Notes: generated by a model from the letters alone, not told the origin. Counted from the first letter of the stretch, positions 34,683 to 43,389 are shown. The stretch: 64,000 bases of DNA from Bacillota bacterium (GCA_023460955.1 JAEWOH010000018.1:124001-188000); one strand, 5' to 3'. Numbers and translations: made by a program.

Positions 34683-35732
34683 ATGTACTATCCAATTAAG
34701 TTTATTCCAGTTTATAAAAACTATATATGGGGCGGAAGGTACTTTGAAAGGTTTGGCAGAGAACTGCCGGAAGGGAAACTGGCTGAAAGCTGGGAGCTCT
34801 CCTGTCATAAAAATGGAGTGAGTACAGCTGCTAATGGTAGTTTTCAGGGACAGCTGCTCACAGACATCGTGAAAACCGATCCGCTTAATATACTGGGGAA
34901 GAATTTTCCTGCAGGATGTCAGGAAGTACCCCTTCTGATAAAATTAATTGATGCAAATGAAAATCTTTCAGTTCAAGTTCACCCGGATGACAACTATGCT
35001 GCAGTCTTTGAAGGCGGGATAGGAAAAAATGAGATATGGTATATTATGGATGCCCACCCAGGAGCCAAGCTGGTGACAGGCCTTAAACCGGGCGTCACCA
35101 GGGAGGCTTTCTTACAATCGATACAGGAAGGCCGTATAGAAGAATGCCTTCAGAAGGTGGAAGTACAGTCCGGGGATGTTATACACATACCCTGCGGCCA
35201 GCTTCATTCTATTGGCGCCGGTATAGTTGTGGCTGAAATTCAGCAGACTTCGGACATAACCTACAGAATATTCGATTACAACAGAGTGGACGGCAGTGGG
35301 ATGAGAAGACCTCTGCACATTGATAAAGCTCTTTCGGTCGTCGATTTTAACAGAGCTGTCTGCCAAACAAAAATACCTGGAGTTGAAATCACCCTAGACG
35401 ATGCTGGAACAAAAACAGTATATCTTGCAAACAGTTTTTTTGCACTTGAGAAGTATTATTTAGATGGCAATACTTCTGAGACAACGGACGGCAGTAAATT
35501 TTATGTCTATTTATGTCTTGAAGGAAAAGGAAAAGTGCTATCGGATGAAATGGATGTGGACTTTACGGCCGGAGAAACGTTTCTGATTCCTGCGTCAATG
35601 GGAGATTACACACTAAAGGGTAGATTTACGGCACTGAAAACCTATGTGCCCGACTTAAGAGCCGATATAATCGGAAGCATGAGGGAGGCGGGGTGCTCAA
35701 ACGAGCAGATACTCACAATATTAAGCCGGTGA
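34683..35732 (+). CDS. manA: Mannose-6-phosphate isomerase, class I
   Basis: A 349-residue cupin-fold zinc enzyme interconverting mannose 6-phosphate and fructose 6-phosphate. Family motifs are NYIWGGRYF near the N-terminus, AESWELSCHKNG, the metal-binding LSVQVHPDD and KNEIWYIMDA (His, Glu), and HIPCGQLHSIGAGIVVAEIQQTSDITYR (metal-binding His and the class I signature). The short bacillary/clostridial form lacks the insertion of the E. coli enzyme, as here. AGGAGG precedes the ATG. It stands alone between an operon terminator and an ABC exporter, so it probably has its own promoter, which I could not locate confidently. Confidence 0.93.
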   Translation: MYYPIKFIPVYKNYIWGGRYFERFGRELPEGKLAESWELSCHKNGVSTAANGSFQGQLLTDIVKTDPLNILGKNFPAGCQEVPLLIKLIDANENLSVQVHPDDNYAAVFEGGIGKNEIWYIMDAHPGAKLVTGLKPGVTREAFLQSIQEGRIEECLQKVEVQSGDVIHIPCGQLHSIGAGIVVAEIQQTSDITYRIFDYNRVDGSGMRRPLHIDKALSVVDFNRAVCQTKIPGVEITLDDAGTKTVYLANSFFALEKYYLDGNTSETTDGSKFYVYLCLEGKGKVLSDEMDVDFTAGETFLIPASMGDYTLKGRFTALKTYVPDLRADIIGSMREAGCSNEQILTILSR

Positions 35733-35844
35733 TGTTAATATTTTCTACACAGATAATAGTATTTGTTGGTAAAATTTATGATAAAATCTAAGTAAAATAC
35801 AAAAGACTCATATATTATTAAAAACTTTGGTAGCGGAGGAAAGA

Positions 35845-36549
35845 ATGATAACAATAAACAATTTGACAAAGAACTATAAAAAGTTCAAAGCGGTTGACGG
35901 TATTTCACTGACCGCAAAGCCGGGAGAAATAACAATTCTTTTGGGACCCAACGGCGCTGGAAAATCAACAACGATAAAGAGTATAGCCGGATTGCTTAAA
36001 TTTGAAGGAGAGATAACTATTTGCGGATACCAGAATAAAACGGTTGATGCAAAAAAAATATTCGGATATATACCCGAAACTCCGTCATTGTATGATTTTC
36101 TGACCCCCTGGGAGCATGCACAGTTCATTGCAAAGGCATATAAGCTTGATGATACGTGGGAACAAAAAATAAAGGAAATTTTTGAACGTCTTGAAATATA
36201 CGATAAAAAAGATAAATATGTGCGTGAACTTTCAAAAGGTATGACGCAAAAACTAAGTATTGCAATTGCTCTTATGATTGACCCTGAAGCAGTCCTTTTT
36301 GACGAACCGCTGGTAGGCTTAGACCCCAAGGCTATAAATGAGGTCCTGAAAATATTTAAGGAGCTTAAGGCAGAAGGGAAAAGCGTTCTGGTCAGCACTC
36401 ATATTATAGATACCATTGATGAAGTTTGGGATAGGGCCTATATAATGAATCAAGGTAAAATTATCAGTGATATCTCAAAAGAACAATTGGAGGGGCGCGA
36501 TCTAAAAACCATGTTCTTTGAACTCACGGAAGGAGAAACAAAAGAATGA
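35845..36549 (+). CDS. ABC transporter ATP-binding protein
   Basis: A 234-residue nucleotide-binding subunit with Walker A GPNGAGKST, signature LSKGMTQKLSIAIAL, Walker B AVLFDEPLVGLDPKA and switch His in VSTHIIDT. ATG 35845 follows CGGAGGAAAG; an in-frame upstream codon 18 bases earlier has no site. It overlaps the permease gene by four bases. The LVGLDP and short C-terminus resemble EcsA/YthP-type ATPases of Firmicutes. The substrate is unknown. Confidence 0.9.
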   Translation: MITINNLTKNYKKFKAVDGISLTAKPGEITILLGPNGAGKSTTIKSIAGLLKFEGEITICGYQNKTVDAKKIFGYIPETPSLYDFLTPWEHAQFIAKAYKLDDTWEQKIKEIFERLEIYDKKDKYVRELSKGMTQKLSIAIALMIDPEAVLFDEPLVGLDPKAINEVLKIFKELKAEGKSVLVSTHIIDTIDEVWDRAYIMNQGKIISDISKEQLEGRDLKTMFFELTEGETKE

Positions 36550-38102
36550 AGGCAATAATGTTTTTGATACGTAAAGCATACACCAACAAGCTGAAACGTG
36601 CCTTCTCGAGCGTGTTGTCGACAATAATTACAATACTTGCCACAGCGGGTCTTGTTTTTACTTTTGTAATGGCATTTAATATCAAAAGATCTGTAATGTC
36701 AGGCACAGGAGCGGAAACTATTCTTGCGGGAATTGTTCTGGTTTTAGGTCTGTTACTCTATAACACTTTCCTATCGAGAGACAATGGAATATTAACGATG
36801 GCCGATGCTACATATTTGTTTACGGGACCTTTTGAGAAAAGAACCGTTTTAGCCTATATACTTATCTCAACTGCTCCTGGGGCTGTATTGACAGGTTTTT
36901 TCATGACCTTCTACCTGCCTTATCTTTTAGGTCCAGCCCTAACTGTGTCTAAATTTATTATTGTATTATTAATTATAAGTCTTATGTTTGGCTGCATATA
37001 TTTATCCTATTACTATATATATATTGTTGATACAGAAAAAACTGGGTTCAAGAAAAAAGCAAAATACGTATTTTTCATATTTGCAGGAATACTTGCAGCA
37101 GCTTTTCTCATTGTGGTAGCTGCCAGCGGACTGAGTATTAAAGTCGCAGGAGAGAGATTCTTTACCAATTGGTGGTATAATTTTGTACCTCTGTTCGGAT
37201 GGACAAAATGGGCTATCAGTTCAGTGCTTGCCGGCAATTTAGTTTCGGGTCTTCTCCCGGCGGCAGGACTACTTGTGTTGGCGAATTCCGCTTTGGTTCT
37301 CGCTCTATATAACGTGAAAGCGGATTTCTATGAGAAAACTCTTGAGGACTCTATAAATCTGCAGAAATTAATGCAGGATGTTAAGGAAAATGGAAGCGCC
37401 GATGCCCGTTCAGTAGCAAAATTAAAGAACAAAGCTTTCTCTGTAAGATATTATGGGGGTGCTGCTGCAATATTTTCCCGTCAGATGCTTGAAACCAAAA
37501 AAGTGAGTTTGATGACTAATTTTAGAGAAACTTTTTTGGGCTTAATTTATATTGTAATAGGAAAGGTATTCGGACTTGAATTCAGTTTTGTGTTTACAAT
37601 GCTGGCCTTCGGAGCTCTGTCAATGTCACTCAGCGATTCCTGGCACAGGGATTTCAAGAAGCCTTATGTATTCCTTATACCTGCAGGCTCCTTCCAAAAA
37701 GTCATTTTTTCTGTACTGCCGGGTTTAATAAAATCAATTATAAACGGAAGTATCTCAATGATAATAGGCGCACTGGCATATCAGATTGATTTTAGAACTA
37801 TTCTGTCATACGTAATAATTTTTATAAGCTTTTCAACACTATTTGTATTTGCGGAGGTCTTTACTTACAGAATTATCGGATCGGGAGCAAGTGCTATGGC
37901 AATATCCTTCATCCGAATGTTCTTTGTAATAGCAACTTGCATACCTGCAATAGTGGTTTTAGTTTTATTAATGGTTTTGCTTCATCAGACACCCGATATG
38001 CTTCTGATCGCCCTGTGCCTGCTGGGGACGAATCTTTTATCAAGTGCTTTGCTGGCTGTCCTGAGCAGAGGAATATTTGAAAAGAGCGAGCTTATGGCTT
38101 AG
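36546..38102 (+). CDS. ABC exporter permease (large, about 12 membrane helices)
   Basis: A 518-residue protein with roughly a dozen membrane helices in two blocks (about 15-210 and 230-510), separated by a charged segment (LEDSINLQKLMQDVKENGSADARS, given here in part only as residues ~270-300). It opens with MKAIMFLIRKAYTNKLKR, and it contains YLFTGPFEKRTVLAY near residue 92, resembling the putative ABC exporter permease family that pairs with YthP/EcsA-like ATPases. It works with the ATPase encoded directly upstream (ATGA overlap). No marker for substrate is visible. The PPOX gene follows after 38 bp and may be cotranscribed. Confidence 0.82.
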   Translation: MKAIMFLIRKAYTNKLKRAFSSVLSTIITILATAGLVFTFVMAFNIKRSVMSGTGAETILAGIVLVLGLLLYNTFLSRDNGILTMADATYLFTGPFEKRTVLAYILISTAPGAVLTGFFMTFYLPYLLGPALTVSKFIIVLLIISLMFGCIYLSYYYIYIVDTEKTGFKKKAKYVFFIFAGILAAAFLIVVAASGLSIKVAGERFFTNWWYNFVPLFGWTKWAISSVLAGNLVSGLLPAAGLLVLANSALVLALYNVKADFYEKTLEDSINLQKLMQDVKENGSADARSVAKLKNKAFSVRYYGGAAAIFSRQMLETKKVSLMTNFRETFLGLIYIVIGKVFGLEFSFVFTMLAFGALSMSLSDSWHRDFKKPYVFLIPAGSFQKVIFSVLPGLIKSIINGSISMIIGALAYQIDFRTILSYVIIFISFSTLFVFAEVFTYRIIGSGASAMAISFIRMFFVIATCIPAIVVLVLLMVLLHQTPDMLLIALCLLGTNLLSSALLAVLSRGIFEKSELMA

Positions 38103-38140
38103 TTTAAATAAAAATAAAATTCAGTGGTTCGGAGGTTGCT

Positions 38141-38563
38141 ATGAATAGCTTGATATATGAAAAATCTCTGGCTCTTGTTGAGCGGAGCTTTACAGGTATA
38201 CTTGGTACTGTCGGGGAGAATGGAGTGCCTCAGCAAAAGGCCATGATAAAAACAGAAGCCCAGGGACTTAAGGAGTTTTGGTTCTGCTCTAATACCTCCT
38301 CAAAAAGAGTACAGCAAATCAAGGAAAATCCTAGTGCGAGCCTTTATTTCTATGATGAGAAGACTTTTGAGGGTCTTATGCTTACCGGCCTCGCCGAGAT
38401 ATCCTATGATGATGAGAAACGCAAAAGCTTCTGGCATGAAGAGATGAAATTGTATTATCCTTTAGGGTGCTATGACCCGGATTTTGCACTTGTAAAATTT
38501 ACAGCACACAAAGGAAATTATTATCATGGTTTAAAGAATTATGACTTCTCCATCACAGAATGA
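38141..38563 (+). CDS. Pyridoxamine 5'-phosphate oxidase-family flavoprotein
   Basis: A 140-residue split-barrel flavin-binding protein. The N-terminal part (GILGTVGENGVPQQKAMIK) and the middle FWFCSNTSSKRVQQIKENPSASLYFYD are typical of the general-stress-protein-26/PPOX-like group, which bind FMN or F420 and reduce varied substrates. It lacks features required for true PdxH, so it is not pyridoxamine oxidase itself. GGAGG precedes the ATG. Downstream is the leader of the nickel/cobalt transporter; I see no separate terminator for this gene before that promoter. Confidence 0.88.
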   Translation: MNSLIYEKSLALVERSFTGILGTVGENGVPQQKAMIKTEAQGLKEFWFCSNTSSKRVQQIKENPSASLYFYDEKTFEGLMLTGLAEISYDDEKRKSFWHEEMKLYYPLGCYDPDFALVKFTAHKGNYYHGLKNYDFSITE

Positions 38564-38601
38564 TATAAAAAAATAATTAATTATCCAGTTTTACAGGGAA
38601 A

Positions 38602-38630
38602 TTGACACTTTTAAAAATGTATTGTAGAAT
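38602..38630 (+). promoter_or_regulatory. Promoter of cbiM operon
   Basis: TTGACA (38602-38607) and TAGAAT (38625-38630) with a 17-bp spacer. It lies 180 bp ahead of the cbiM start, leaving a long transcribed leader. Confidence 0.7.
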
Positions 38631-38636
38631 ATTTAT

Positions 38637-38809
38637 TAAATGAGATCAAGAAGGTCTCTCCTGGTTATAAACTATTATTATTTATAACTGTTATAAATAA
38701 ATTACTTTTGATGTATTTTAATTACTGGCTTATAAACTGAAATAGACCCACGAAGGGCTTTGTTTTTTAACCCTTTTGGGTCTATTATTTTGTAAAGGAG
38801 AGATTTTTT
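38637..38809 (+). promoter_or_regulatory. Structured 5' leader of cbiM with terminator-like hairpin
   Basis: The leader holds: a short hairpin GAGATC-AAGAA-GGTCTC near 38643-38659; four TTATAA-type boxes (GTTATAAA 38664, TTTATAAC 38681, GTTATAAA 38690, CTTATAAA 38729), the first two forming an 8-bp inverted repeat; a direct repeat CTGG(C)TTATAAACT at 38661 and 38725; and a long hairpin AATAGACCC / GGGTCTATT (38741-38749 with 38778-38786) with an inner AAGGG / CCCTT pair, followed by ATTTTGT. The hairpin ends a few bases before the ribosome binding site. It could be an attenuator or metal-responsive leader. I do not recognise the cobalamin or NiCo riboswitch consensus in it. Confidence 0.5.
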
Positions 38810-39811
38810 ATGCATATGGGAGATGTACTTATATCTCCGGAAGTGGGTGGGACAATGCTGGCGGGGGCAATTGGAGTATCAGCCTATTCCATTAGAAAAG
38901 TTAAGGAAATGGACGAGAGGAAGCTTCCTCTGATGGGGGTCATGGCAGCCTTTGTTTTCGCTGCCCAAATGATAAATTTCACTATTCCGGGAACAGGTTC
39001 CAGCGGACACATAGGCGGAGGTTTGCTGCTGGCAATCCTTTTAGGACCTTCTGCGGGATTTTTGTCCATGGCAGCAATTCTTTTAATACAGGCACTATTT
39101 TTTGCTGACGGAGGTTTTTTGGCTTACGGCTGCAATTTATTAAATATGGGTTTTTTCTCATGCTTTTTAGCGTACCCTCTTATATACAAGACAATAACAA
39201 GAGCAAGTATAACAAAGAAAAGAATAACTTTCGGAAGTATCGCAGGAAGCGTAGTTGCACTACAGCTTGGAGCTTTTGCGGTAGTGTTGCAGACTCTGCT
39301 GTCGGGTAAAACTGAACTTCCTTTTTCAGAGTTTCTAGTGGCAATGCAGGGAATACATTTGTTGATAGGAGTTGTAGAAGGAGTTGTTACAGCTGCTGTT
39401 GCTTCGTTTGTATGGCAGGTAAGGCCGGACATCATCTGTGAAGAAACCCAACCAGTAGGAAATAAACGTAGCAAAGGCCTTATTGTAGGGTTCCTTATAG
39501 CAGCTCTTGCACTGGGAGGATTAGTATCCCTCTATGCGTCTGCAAATCCCGACGGACTTGAATGGTCAATAGGAAAAGTTACGGATACAGAGTTGAAGGG
39601 TAATACCGAAATTCATTCGGTGTTGGAAAAAGCACAGGAGAAAACCGCAATTCTCCCCGATTACGGCTTCAAAAACCCTAATGAAAATGCTGGTGAGTCG
39701 GCGGGTACTTCTTTTTCCGGAATAGCCGGAGCAGGAATAACGCTTGGAATAATTGTAATAGTGGGTGCATTTATAAAAATAATTAAGAAAAAGACGCGGA
39801 AGACCGTTTAG
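38810..39811 (+). CDS. cbiM: ECF nickel/cobalt transporter substrate-specificity component (CbiM/NikM with PDGLE domain)
   Basis: A 333-residue membrane protein. It opens MHMGD, retaining the His2 that, with the N-terminal amine, coordinates Ni2+ or Co2+ in this family. Membrane helices span residues 1-205, with family motifs NFTIPGTGSSGHIGGGLL (His ligand) and HLLIGVVEGVVTA. A C-terminal PDGLE domain (about 210-330, SANPDGLEWSIGKV) corresponds to CbiN/NikN fused to the S component. It determines metal specificity and works with CbiQ and CbiO. The CooT-type gene downstream favours nickel. AAAGGAGA precedes the ATG; cbiQ follows after 11 bp. Confidence 0.92.
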   Translation: MHMGDVLISPEVGGTMLAGAIGVSAYSIRKVKEMDERKLPLMGVMAAFVFAAQMINFTIPGTGSSGHIGGGLLLAILLGPSAGFLSMAAILLIQALFFADGGFLAYGCNLLNMGFFSCFLAYPLIYKTITRASITKKRITFGSIAGSVVALQLGAFAVVLQTLLSGKTELPFSEFLVAMQGIHLLIGVVEGVVTAAVASFVWQVRPDIICEETQPVGNKRSKGLIVGFLIAALALGGLVSLYASANPDGLEWSIGKVTDTELKGNTEIHSVLEKAQEKTAILPDYGFKNPNENAGESAGTSFSGIAGAGITLGIIVIVGAFIKIIKKKTRKTV

Positions 39812-39822
39812 CGGGAGGCAGT

Positions 39823-40617
39823 ATGGCGGACATAATAGGTTCAATACTTGAAGTAAAGCATATAGACGAATTATCAAAGCAAAAGAACTTTATAAATAGT
39901 TTACACCCACTTTTTAAGTTGGTTATTACACTGGTCTATATAGTATTACTGGCCTCTTTTAACAGATATGAGGTTTTTGGGCTTTTGCCGTTCTTACTTT
40001 ACCCTGTTGTAGTCATATTGTTTTGTGATATACCAATATCTAAAATAGTAAAAAGGGTTTTGGTGGTTGAACCCTTTATAATAGTAGCAGGTATATTAAA
40101 TCCACTATTGGACAGAGAAATTATTGAATTTTCCGGTCTGACAATTGCAGGAGGCTGGCTTACATTTTTTTCACTGGTTTTAAGAAGCACGCTTATGGTT
40201 ACTTCGGGCTTTCTGCTTATTGCAACAACAGGAATTGACGATATTGCAAAGGCATTAAGCCTCTTAAGAGTACCCTCGGTTTTTGTTATGCTTTTCTTGT
40301 TGACCTATAGATATATTTTTGTTCTGGCAGACGAAGCGGGAAGACTTTTAAGGGCATATTATCTGCGAGCACCGGGACAATCGGGCGTCAGAATCAGGGT
40401 TTGGGGCTCAATGGTTGGACAGCTGCTGATCAGAACCTTTAACAGAGCACAGTCTATTTATCAGTCTATGGTGTTAAAGGGTTATCGTGGAAAATACAAC
40501 CTGATTATTGCAAACAAGGTAAAATTCAGTCATATAATCTATTTCTCAGCCTGGCTGCTGTTTTTTGCTGCAGCCAGGATTTATAATTTACCTCTTATAA
40601 TATCAAAGCTGATCTGA
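39823..40617 (+). CDS. cbiQ: ECF transporter transmembrane component CbiQ
   Basis: A 264-residue T component of the nickel/cobalt ECF transporter, with about six membrane helices, an N-terminal HPLFKLVITLVYIVLLASFNRY segment (here residues 29-50) and the two coupling-helix motifs with Ala-Arg-Gly-like sequences (AGRLLRAYYLRAPG near 183 and FNRAQSIYQSMVLKGYRG near 205-222). These clamp onto the ATPase. It couples CbiM to CbiO. The stop is five bases from the stop of a convergent acyltransferase gene, and CbiO is encoded 1.3 kb further on, so the usual contiguous order is broken. Confidence 0.92.
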   Translation: MADIIGSILEVKHIDELSKQKNFINSLHPLFKLVITLVYIVLLASFNRYEVFGLLPFLLYPVVVILFCDIPISKIVKRVLVVEPFIIVAGILNPLLDREIIEFSGLTIAGGWLTFFSLVLRSTLMVTSGFLLIATTGIDDIAKALSLLRVPSVFVMLFLLTYRYIFVLADEAGRLLRAYYLRAPGQSGVRIRVWGSMVGQLLIRTFNRAQSIYQSMVLKGYRGKYNLIIANKVKFSHIIYFSAWLLFFAAARIYNLPLIISKLI

Positions 40618-40622
40618 ATTTT

Positions 40623-41708
40623 CTAATTTACAAGCTTGTTCAACAATTTTACATCCAGCTTAAAGATAATATAGGAGCTTAGGACGGTTAAAGTACAAAT
40701 TAAAAGAAATTCCAAGGTATTACTAAGACTTATCTGAAAAAATTTAAAAAGTAATTTAGATACAACAAACATATATAACGGGTGGGAATAGTACATGAAA
40801 TTAGCACTTACTTTACAGAAGCATCCCGCTGTGTTTGATTTTGTCAGAGGATATCTGAAGCATAAAATCAAAAATATTGTAAGTAAGGGATATAAAAATA
40901 CCGTTATTATTATATTTGACTGAAGCTTCAATGTTTTGACAATAAAGATCTCTGTAAGGAACAAGATAGTTGTAAATACAAGGGATAAAATGATTGTTTT
41001 GTTTTTTACGGCTAATAGTCTTTTGTTTACTTTTATTAACACAAAGCCCAGAAGGAAAAACGGTAAACCCATGAAAAGATAGCGTCTTACAACTTCCAAG
41101 CTGTTTGAATGGTAAAGATAATGTATCACAGGTATTTTTGTTCCAAGCTTGTAATAAGCACCTACAAGACAGCCTCCAATATACAGAATAAAAGATAGCA
41201 CCGTTAATTTCCAGAGGTGTTTCCGGCAGAGAGTAACCACCATAACACAGAATATCAGCGCCGGGAAAAACCACAGCTGGTAATGAGAACCCGATATAAA
41301 GAAATTTATAACACTTCTTCGTAAAAAATCCCATATGGAACTGTTGCTTCTGACTACTTGAACGAAATCAACTGCATAATATATAAAACTCCATATTGTA
41401 TAAACAACTAATAAGCGTTTTACATACTTTAAAAATATTTTTTTTCCGCTGAGGAGTCCACTAATATAAAAATACCCTGATACTGCAAAAAAGAAGGGTA
41501 CTCCCAAACGTGGAAATATAAAGGTGGCAAAGTAACCTAATACACCACCGTACTCGGTTAATGGCTGTGTATGTATTACTACAACCATTACAGCACACAA
41601 AAGTCTCATAATATCAATGGAGTTATATTTAATCTGACCGGAACCGCTTATCTCAGACCGTGCCTGCCCGGAAGTCCTGACCTCAAGGGGTGAACCCGTT
41701 GTATTCAT
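40623..41708 (-). CDS. Membrane acyltransferase (acyltransferase_3/OafA-like)
   Basis: A 361-residue integral membrane protein with about ten helices. The conserved start is NSIDIMRLLCAVMVVVIHT (catalytic-type His near residue 41), and the region FPRLGVPFFFAVSGYF follows, both defining acyltransferase family 3. Members O-acetylate exopolysaccharides, peptidoglycan or other surface glycans, or transfer other acyl groups; the target is unknown. The gene sits on the opposite strand between cbiQ and cbiO and has no evident link with metal uptake, so it looks like an insertion into an ancestral cbiMQO cluster. GAGGAC precedes the ATG. Confidence 0.88.
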   Translation of the reverse strand: MNTTGSPLEVRTSGQARSEISGSGQIKYNSIDIMRLLCAVMVVVIHTQPLTEYGGVLGYFATFIFPRLGVPFFFAVSGYFYISGLLSGKKIFLKYVKRLLVVYTIWSFIYYAVDFVQVVRSNSSIWDFLRRSVINFFISGSHYQLWFFPALIFCVMVVTLCRKHLWKLTVLSFILYIGGCLVGAYYKLGTKIPVIHYLYHSNSLEVVRRYLFMGLPFFLLGFVLIKVNKRLLAVKNKTIILSLVFTTILFLTEIFIVKTLKLQSNIIITVFLYPLLTIFLILCFRYPLTKSNTAGCFCKVSANFMYYSHPLYMFVVSKLLFKFFQISLSNTLEFLLICTLTVLSSYIIFKLDVKLLNKLVN

Positions 41709-41908
41709 ATTTATAAACCGTCCTCACCTTTATTAAAATTCGACTATGTATACCAAAGTTTCGGGATTAGTATAGCATAATGTTCAAGCCGTTTCCATTA
41801 AATATTTTTACCTTACGGGAAAGGGGTATATAAGTTATATGGGACTAGACTGAACAGTTAATTTGCGTTAGTATAAATTAGAATGTAATGTAAACGAGGA
41901 TTGGAAAA

Positions 41909-42685
41909 ATGAGTCATCATAGAGTTGAACTAAAAGATGTAAGCTTTTCATATGCAGATGGGTATCAGGCCCTTGACCAGGTATCCTTTCTATTGGGACA
42001 CGGTGAGGCAGTGGGTGTAGTTGGAGCCAATGGAGCAGGTAAATCGACTCTGTTGTCCGTTCTGACCGGAATTAATTTTCCACAAAAGGGCACAGTCAGG
42101 ATTGGTGATTTACCCGTAAACAAAAAGACTCTTTCGGAAATCAGACGTAGTGTTGGACTGGTCTTCCAAGAACCTGACGACCAGCTGTTTATGACCTCGG
42201 TATATGATGATGTTGCCTTTGGTCCAAGAAATTATAAGCTTGATGAAGCCGAAGTAAATACCAGAGTTATAGATGCTCTTGAAGAAGTGGGTATTGTTCA
42301 TTTAAAGGACAGGCCTCCCTATAAGCTTTCCGGAGGAGAAAAGAAGCTGGCGGCAATTGCTTCGGTTATATCTATGAAACCAGATATACTTATTATGGAT
42401 GAGCCAACGGCCTCGCTTGATCCTCAGGCACGAAGAAAGATAATTGGAATATTAAAGGGCTTTACACATACCAAAATTATAACCAGTCATGATTTGGATA
42501 TGATAATGGAGATGTGCACAAGAACAATAGTTCTTAAGAAAGGAAAAATAATAGCAGACGGCAATACAATGGAAATATTGAGCAATCAAAAGCTAATGGA
42601 GGCCTCCGGTCTGGAGATCCCGCTGTCACTTCAAAATTGTCCGGTTTGCGGTTCCTCAAAACATATGTCTCATGAACATAAGTAA
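41909..42685 (+). CDS. cbiO: ECF transporter ATPase CbiO with Cys/His-rich C-terminal tail
   Basis: A 258-residue ATPase with Walker A GANGAGKST, Q-loop FQEPDDQLF (typical of ECF ATPases), signature LSGGEKKLAAIA, Walker B LIMDEPTASLDP and switch His in ITSHDLD. It energises CbiM/CbiQ. The C-terminus is unusual: after a normal end it adds NCPVCGSSKHMSHEHK, with Cys244, Cys247, His252, His255 and His257, a plausible Ni/Zn-binding site. AAACGAGG precedes the ATG, and the gene has only a weak promoter-like sequence upstream (CTGAAC / TATAAA, 41850-41877). DUF3842 and CooT-type genes follow closely. Confidence 0.92.
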   Translation: MSHHRVELKDVSFSYADGYQALDQVSFLLGHGEAVGVVGANGAGKSTLLSVLTGINFPQKGTVRIGDLPVNKKTLSEIRRSVGLVFQEPDDQLFMTSVYDDVAFGPRNYKLDEAEVNTRVIDALEEVGIVHLKDRPPYKLSGGEKKLAAIASVISMKPDILIMDEPTASLDPQARRKIIGILKGFTHTKIITSHDLDMIMEMCTRTIVLKKGKIIADGNTMEILSNQKLMEASGLEIPLSLQNCPVCGSSKHMSHEHK

Positions 42686-42718
42686 AAAAATAGATTTCTA
42701 CAAAGAAATGGAGAAGAA

Positions 42719-43150
42719 ATGAGAATAGCAGTTATAGACGGTCAGGGTGGAGGCATAGGAAAGCTCCTAGTCGAAAAACTCAGAGCTGCCTTTGGAAACG
42801 ACATATGCATATTAGCTCTCGGCACAAATGCTCTAGCGACAGCCCTTATGCTTAAAGCAGGAGCAAACGAAGGTGCTTCGGGAGAAAATGCAATTGTTTA
42901 TAATGCACCAAGGGTGGAAGTTATTGTTGGCTCCATAGGTATAGTTTGTGCAAACGCGATGCTTGGTGAGCTGACGCCTGCAATGGCTGAAGCAATAGCA
43001 GGAAGCAGCGCGGCAAAGGTTTTGATACCGCTTAACCGGTGCAATATACTTATTGCAGGAATCAAAGAAGAGCCTCTTCCACATTGTATAGATAATGCTG
43101 TAGAGCTGGTGGGCAGGTATATTGGACATGATTTAAAGAACTGCCGTTAA
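42719..43150 (+). CDS. DUF3842-like protein in nickel locus
   Basis: A 143-residue soluble protein. It begins MRIAVIDGQGGGIGKLLVEKL, a glycine-rich loop after a beta strand (Rossmann-like, DGQGGGIGK), then ILALGTNALATALMLKAGAN. Later it has VGSIGIVCANAMLGELTPAMAEAIAGSS and CNILIAGIKEEPLPH; Cys and His residues at these places could bind metal. The pattern matches what I remember as DUF3842, found in Clostridia near nickel/cobalt genes; the assignment should be searched. It starts 33 bp after cbiO and 33 bp before the CooT-type gene, on the same strand, so one operon is likely. A role in metal or cofactor handling is inferred from neighbours only. Confidence 0.72.
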   Translation: MRIAVIDGQGGGIGKLLVEKLRAAFGNDICILALGTNALATALMLKAGANEGASGENAIVYNAPRVEVIVGSIGIVCANAMLGELTPAMAEAIAGSSAAKVLIPLNRCNILIAGIKEEPLPHCIDNAVELVGRYIGHDLKNCR

Positions 43151-43183
43151 AATAATTTACAAACCGGAAAGGGTGATTTTATA

Positions 43184-43378
43184 ATGTGTGAAGCGAATGC
43201 TTACCTTTTGGATGATACAGGCAGCGAAGTGTTAATTATGGACTCTGTAGATAAAGTTATACCTGAAGCCGATGGTATAACACTGGAAAACATCTACAGT
43301 GAAAGGAAAACCTTAAGGGCAAGGATAAAACGGATGGAACTTGTGGAACATAGAATAATATTGGAGACTATAGACTAA
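43184..43378 (+). CDS. CooT-family nickel-binding protein
   Basis: A 64-residue protein beginning MCEANAYLLDDTGSEVLIMD, with the invariant Cys2 of the CooT family, and ending in KRMELVEHRIILETID. CooT homodimers bind one Ni2+ using Cys2, and CooT helps insert nickel into carbon monoxide dehydrogenase in Rhodospirillum; homologues are common in anaerobes. It is the third gene after cbiO and DUF3842. No CODH gene is present in the window, so the client enzyme is not known. GGAAAGGG precedes the ATG. Confidence 0.88.
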   Translation: MCEANAYLLDDTGSEVLIMDSVDKVIPEADGITLENIYSERKTLRARIKRMELVEHRIILETID

Positions 43379-43389
43379 AAAACGGGACA

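Noticed and set aside
38564..38809. Cobalamin riboswitch before cbiM
   Set aside because: The conserved B12-box (GCCACTG) and its context are absent.
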